Of a stretch of DNA of 64,000 bases, positions 62,782 through 64,000 are shown one piece after another. The notes below the pieces were generated by a model. It worked only from the letters and a program-made list of their open reading frames with translations, was not told the origin of the DNA and ran no database searches. A program made the translations under genes and the position numbers. Within the stretch, counting starts at the first letter, position 1; each line of letters begins with the position of its first letter. Source of the DNA: Streptomyces sp. KMM 9044 (GTDB lineage: Bacteria; Actinomycetota; Actinomycetes; Streptomycetales; Streptomycetaceae); NCBI RefSeq assembly GCF_024701375.2, contig NZ_CP113910.1, positions 620,001 through 684,000 of the forward strand. Reading direction: 5' to 3'.

Positions 62782-64000
62782 TCACCGCCCCGCTCCCCCG
62801 GCGGGCCCGGAGCGGCCGGTGAGCAGGTCGGCGGCGCGTTCGGCGGCGAGCAGGACGGTCACCATCGGGTTGATGGTGGGCATCGTCGGAAACACCGACG
62901 CGTCGACGATGCGCACGCCCTCGACGCCGCGCAGCCTCAACTCGGGGTCGCAGACGGCCACCGGATCGTCCGCGGCACCCATGCGGCAGGTGCCCGCCGG
63001 GTGGTAGACGGTGTGCGCCGCGCGGCGCCCGTACTCCGACAGGCCGGCGTCGGAGGTGACGTCCGGGCCGGGCGCGACCTCGCGGACGAGCCAGCTGCTC
63101 AGGGGGTCGGTCGCCGCGATCTCGCGGGCGATCTTGAGCCCCTCCACGATGGTGCGTTCGTCGTGACCCTCGGGGTCGGTGAAGTACCGGAAGTCCAGGG
63201 CGGGATGTTCGGTCGGGTCGGCGCTGCGCAGCCACATCCGGCCGGTGGAGCGGGCACGTGGCACGTTCGGCGTCATGCACACCCCGTGTTCCGGAACGGG
63301 GTAGCCCAGCCGTTCGGTGTTGACGGTGAACGGCACCTGGTAGAAGTGGAACATCAGGTCCGGGCGCGGCTGGCCGGCCTCCCTGCGCAGGAACAGGCCG
63401 GCGTCGGAGTCCATCGCGGAGTTGGGCGGCAGCGGGCCGTCGGTCTCCCAGACGATCACGGACTCGGGGTGGTCCAGCAGGTTCTCCCCCACGCCGGGCA
63501 GGTCGGCCCGCACGTTGATGCCCAGGCGGCGCAGGTCGTCGGCCGGGCCGATGCCGGACAGCATCAGCAGCCGCGGGGTGTCGACGGCGCCGGCGCACAG
63601 CAGGAGTTCTCGTTCGGCGCGCACGGTGGCGGGCTCGCCGTCGGCGCCGCGGACGGCGACGCGGGTCGGCCTCCCCGACTCGTCGTCGAGCAGCCGGTGG
63701 GCCCAGGTCTCCAGGAGGAGGGTGAGGTTGGGACGGTCCAGGACGGGGTGGAGGTAGGCGACGGAGGCGGAGGAGCGCAGGTTGCCCTCCGGCTCGTAGG
63801 CCAGGGAGAAGAAGCCGGTGCCGTCGGCGAAGGGCTCGGCGTTGAAGTCGTCGACGACGGGGACTCCGGTGGCCCGGGAGGCGGCGGTGACGAAGTCCTT
63901 GGCGATGGGGTTGCGGTCGGCCTCGGCCACCGGGACGATCTTGGTGAGCAGCCGGTCGCGGTAGGGAAGGATCGTCGCCGGGTCCCAGCCGGTGCAGCCG
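62782..64000 (-). CDS. betA: GMC oxidoreductase, choline-dehydrogenase-like (5' end outside window)
   Basis: About 406 C-terminal residues are present; the frame continues past 64000 (G-C-T-G-W-D-P-A-T-I-L-P-Y). GMC motifs include L-L-L-C-A-G-A-V-D-T-P-R-L-L-M-L-S-G-I-G-P, N-L-L-D-H-P near the middle, and the C-terminal catalytic H-P-A-G-T-C-R-M-G with V-D-A-S-V-F-P-T-M-P-T-I-N-P-M. The FAD-binding N-terminus lies outside. It oxidises choline to betaine aldehyde; other alcohol oxidases of the family cannot be excluded, but the adjacent betT supports this. 234 bases without a gene separate the two. Confidence 0.88.
   Translation of the reverse strand, partial: GCTGWDPATILPYRDRLLTKIVPVAEADRNPIAKDFVTAASRATGVPVVDDFNAEPFADGTGFFSLAYEPEGNLRSSASVAYLHPVLDRPNLTLLLETWAHRLLDDESGRPTRVAVRGADGEPATVRAERELLLCAGAVDTPRLLMLSGIGPADDLRRLGINVRADLPGVGENLLDHPESVIVWETDGPLPPNSAMDSDAGLFLRREAGQPRPDLMFHFYQVPFTVNTERLGYPVPEHGVCMTPNVPRARSTGRMWLRSADPTEHPALDFRYFTDPEGHDERTIVEGLKIAREIAATDPLSSWLVREVAPGPDVTSDAGLSEYGRRAAHTVYHPAGTCRMGAADDPVAVCDPELRLRGVEGVRIVDASVFPTMPTINPMVTVLLAAERAADLLTGRSGPAGGAGR

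Overview
The window is chromosomal DNA from a Streptomyces. It is uniformly GC-rich, uses many GTG and some TTG starts, and joins genes by 4-base GTGA/ATGA overlaps. It carries Streptomyces hallmarks: an SsgA-like sporulation protein, a Wbl iron-sulfur regulator and a small two-domain laccase. From memory, the gene order resembles the SCO6650-SCO6731 arm region of S. coelicolor, with local decay. No rRNA, tRNA or CRISPR array was seen.

Layout. 1-9 kb: acyl-CoA metabolism genes, endonuclease V, SsgD, an SGNH esterase split by a nonsense codon, an ABC-F ATPase behind a leader with attenuator features, DDAH and an acyl-ACP desaturase behind three tandem operators. 9-18 kb: Wbl and LacI regulators, small laccase, a secreted ThuA/sugar-dehydrogenase plus cupredoxin/keto-glycoside-hydrolase pair, and a zinc alcohol dehydrogenase. 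18-23 kb: a DUF3048 lipoprotein, the wreck of a protocatechuate (pca) operon and a large LuxR-type ATPase that has lost its DNA-binding end. 23-31 kb: a DUF2510 membrane protein, a TetR/PAP2 divergon separated by six contiguous operator palindromes, several broken genes (DMT transporter, IclR regulator, LacI-transposase chimera) and XRE-type regulators. 31-41 kb: phosphopantetheinyl transferase, metallophosphatase, ATP-grasp protein and glycoside hydrolases (GH38, GH4, GH16). 41-45 kb: the oxidative pentose phosphate operon zwf-opcA-gnd. 45-46.3 kb: remnants of quinate/shikimate catabolism. 47.6-54.9 kb: a compact uncharacterised cluster. 54.9-64 kb: a dead GH43 gene, a CAP-domain secreted protein, small membrane proteins, a repeat-expanded protein, and choline uptake/oxidation (betT, betA).

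The most interesting system is 47.6-54.9 kb. It contains a GTP cyclohydrolase II variant with Met at position 120 in place of the usual Tyr, a creatininase-family amidohydrolase, a pyruvoyl-tetrahydropterin-synthase-like protein lacking the usual catalytic residues, a methyltransferase, a GT4 glycosyltransferase, a flippase-like membrane protein, an MDR oxidoreductase and a CDP-alcohol phosphatidyltransferase. Together they suggest a GTP-derived pyrimidine or pterin that is glycosylated and possibly lipid-anchored.

The second theme is genome decay driven by small mobile DNA. Four copies of a 131-141 bp non-autonomous element (MITE-like) occur here; three intact ones are flanked by exact 6-bp target duplications. 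The fourth sits at the broken end of pcaB. Both the upper (dehydroshikimate to protocatechuate) and lower (protocatechuate to ketoadipate) halves of one catabolic route are ruined in this window. Short tandem repeats inside and between genes are also unusually frequent.
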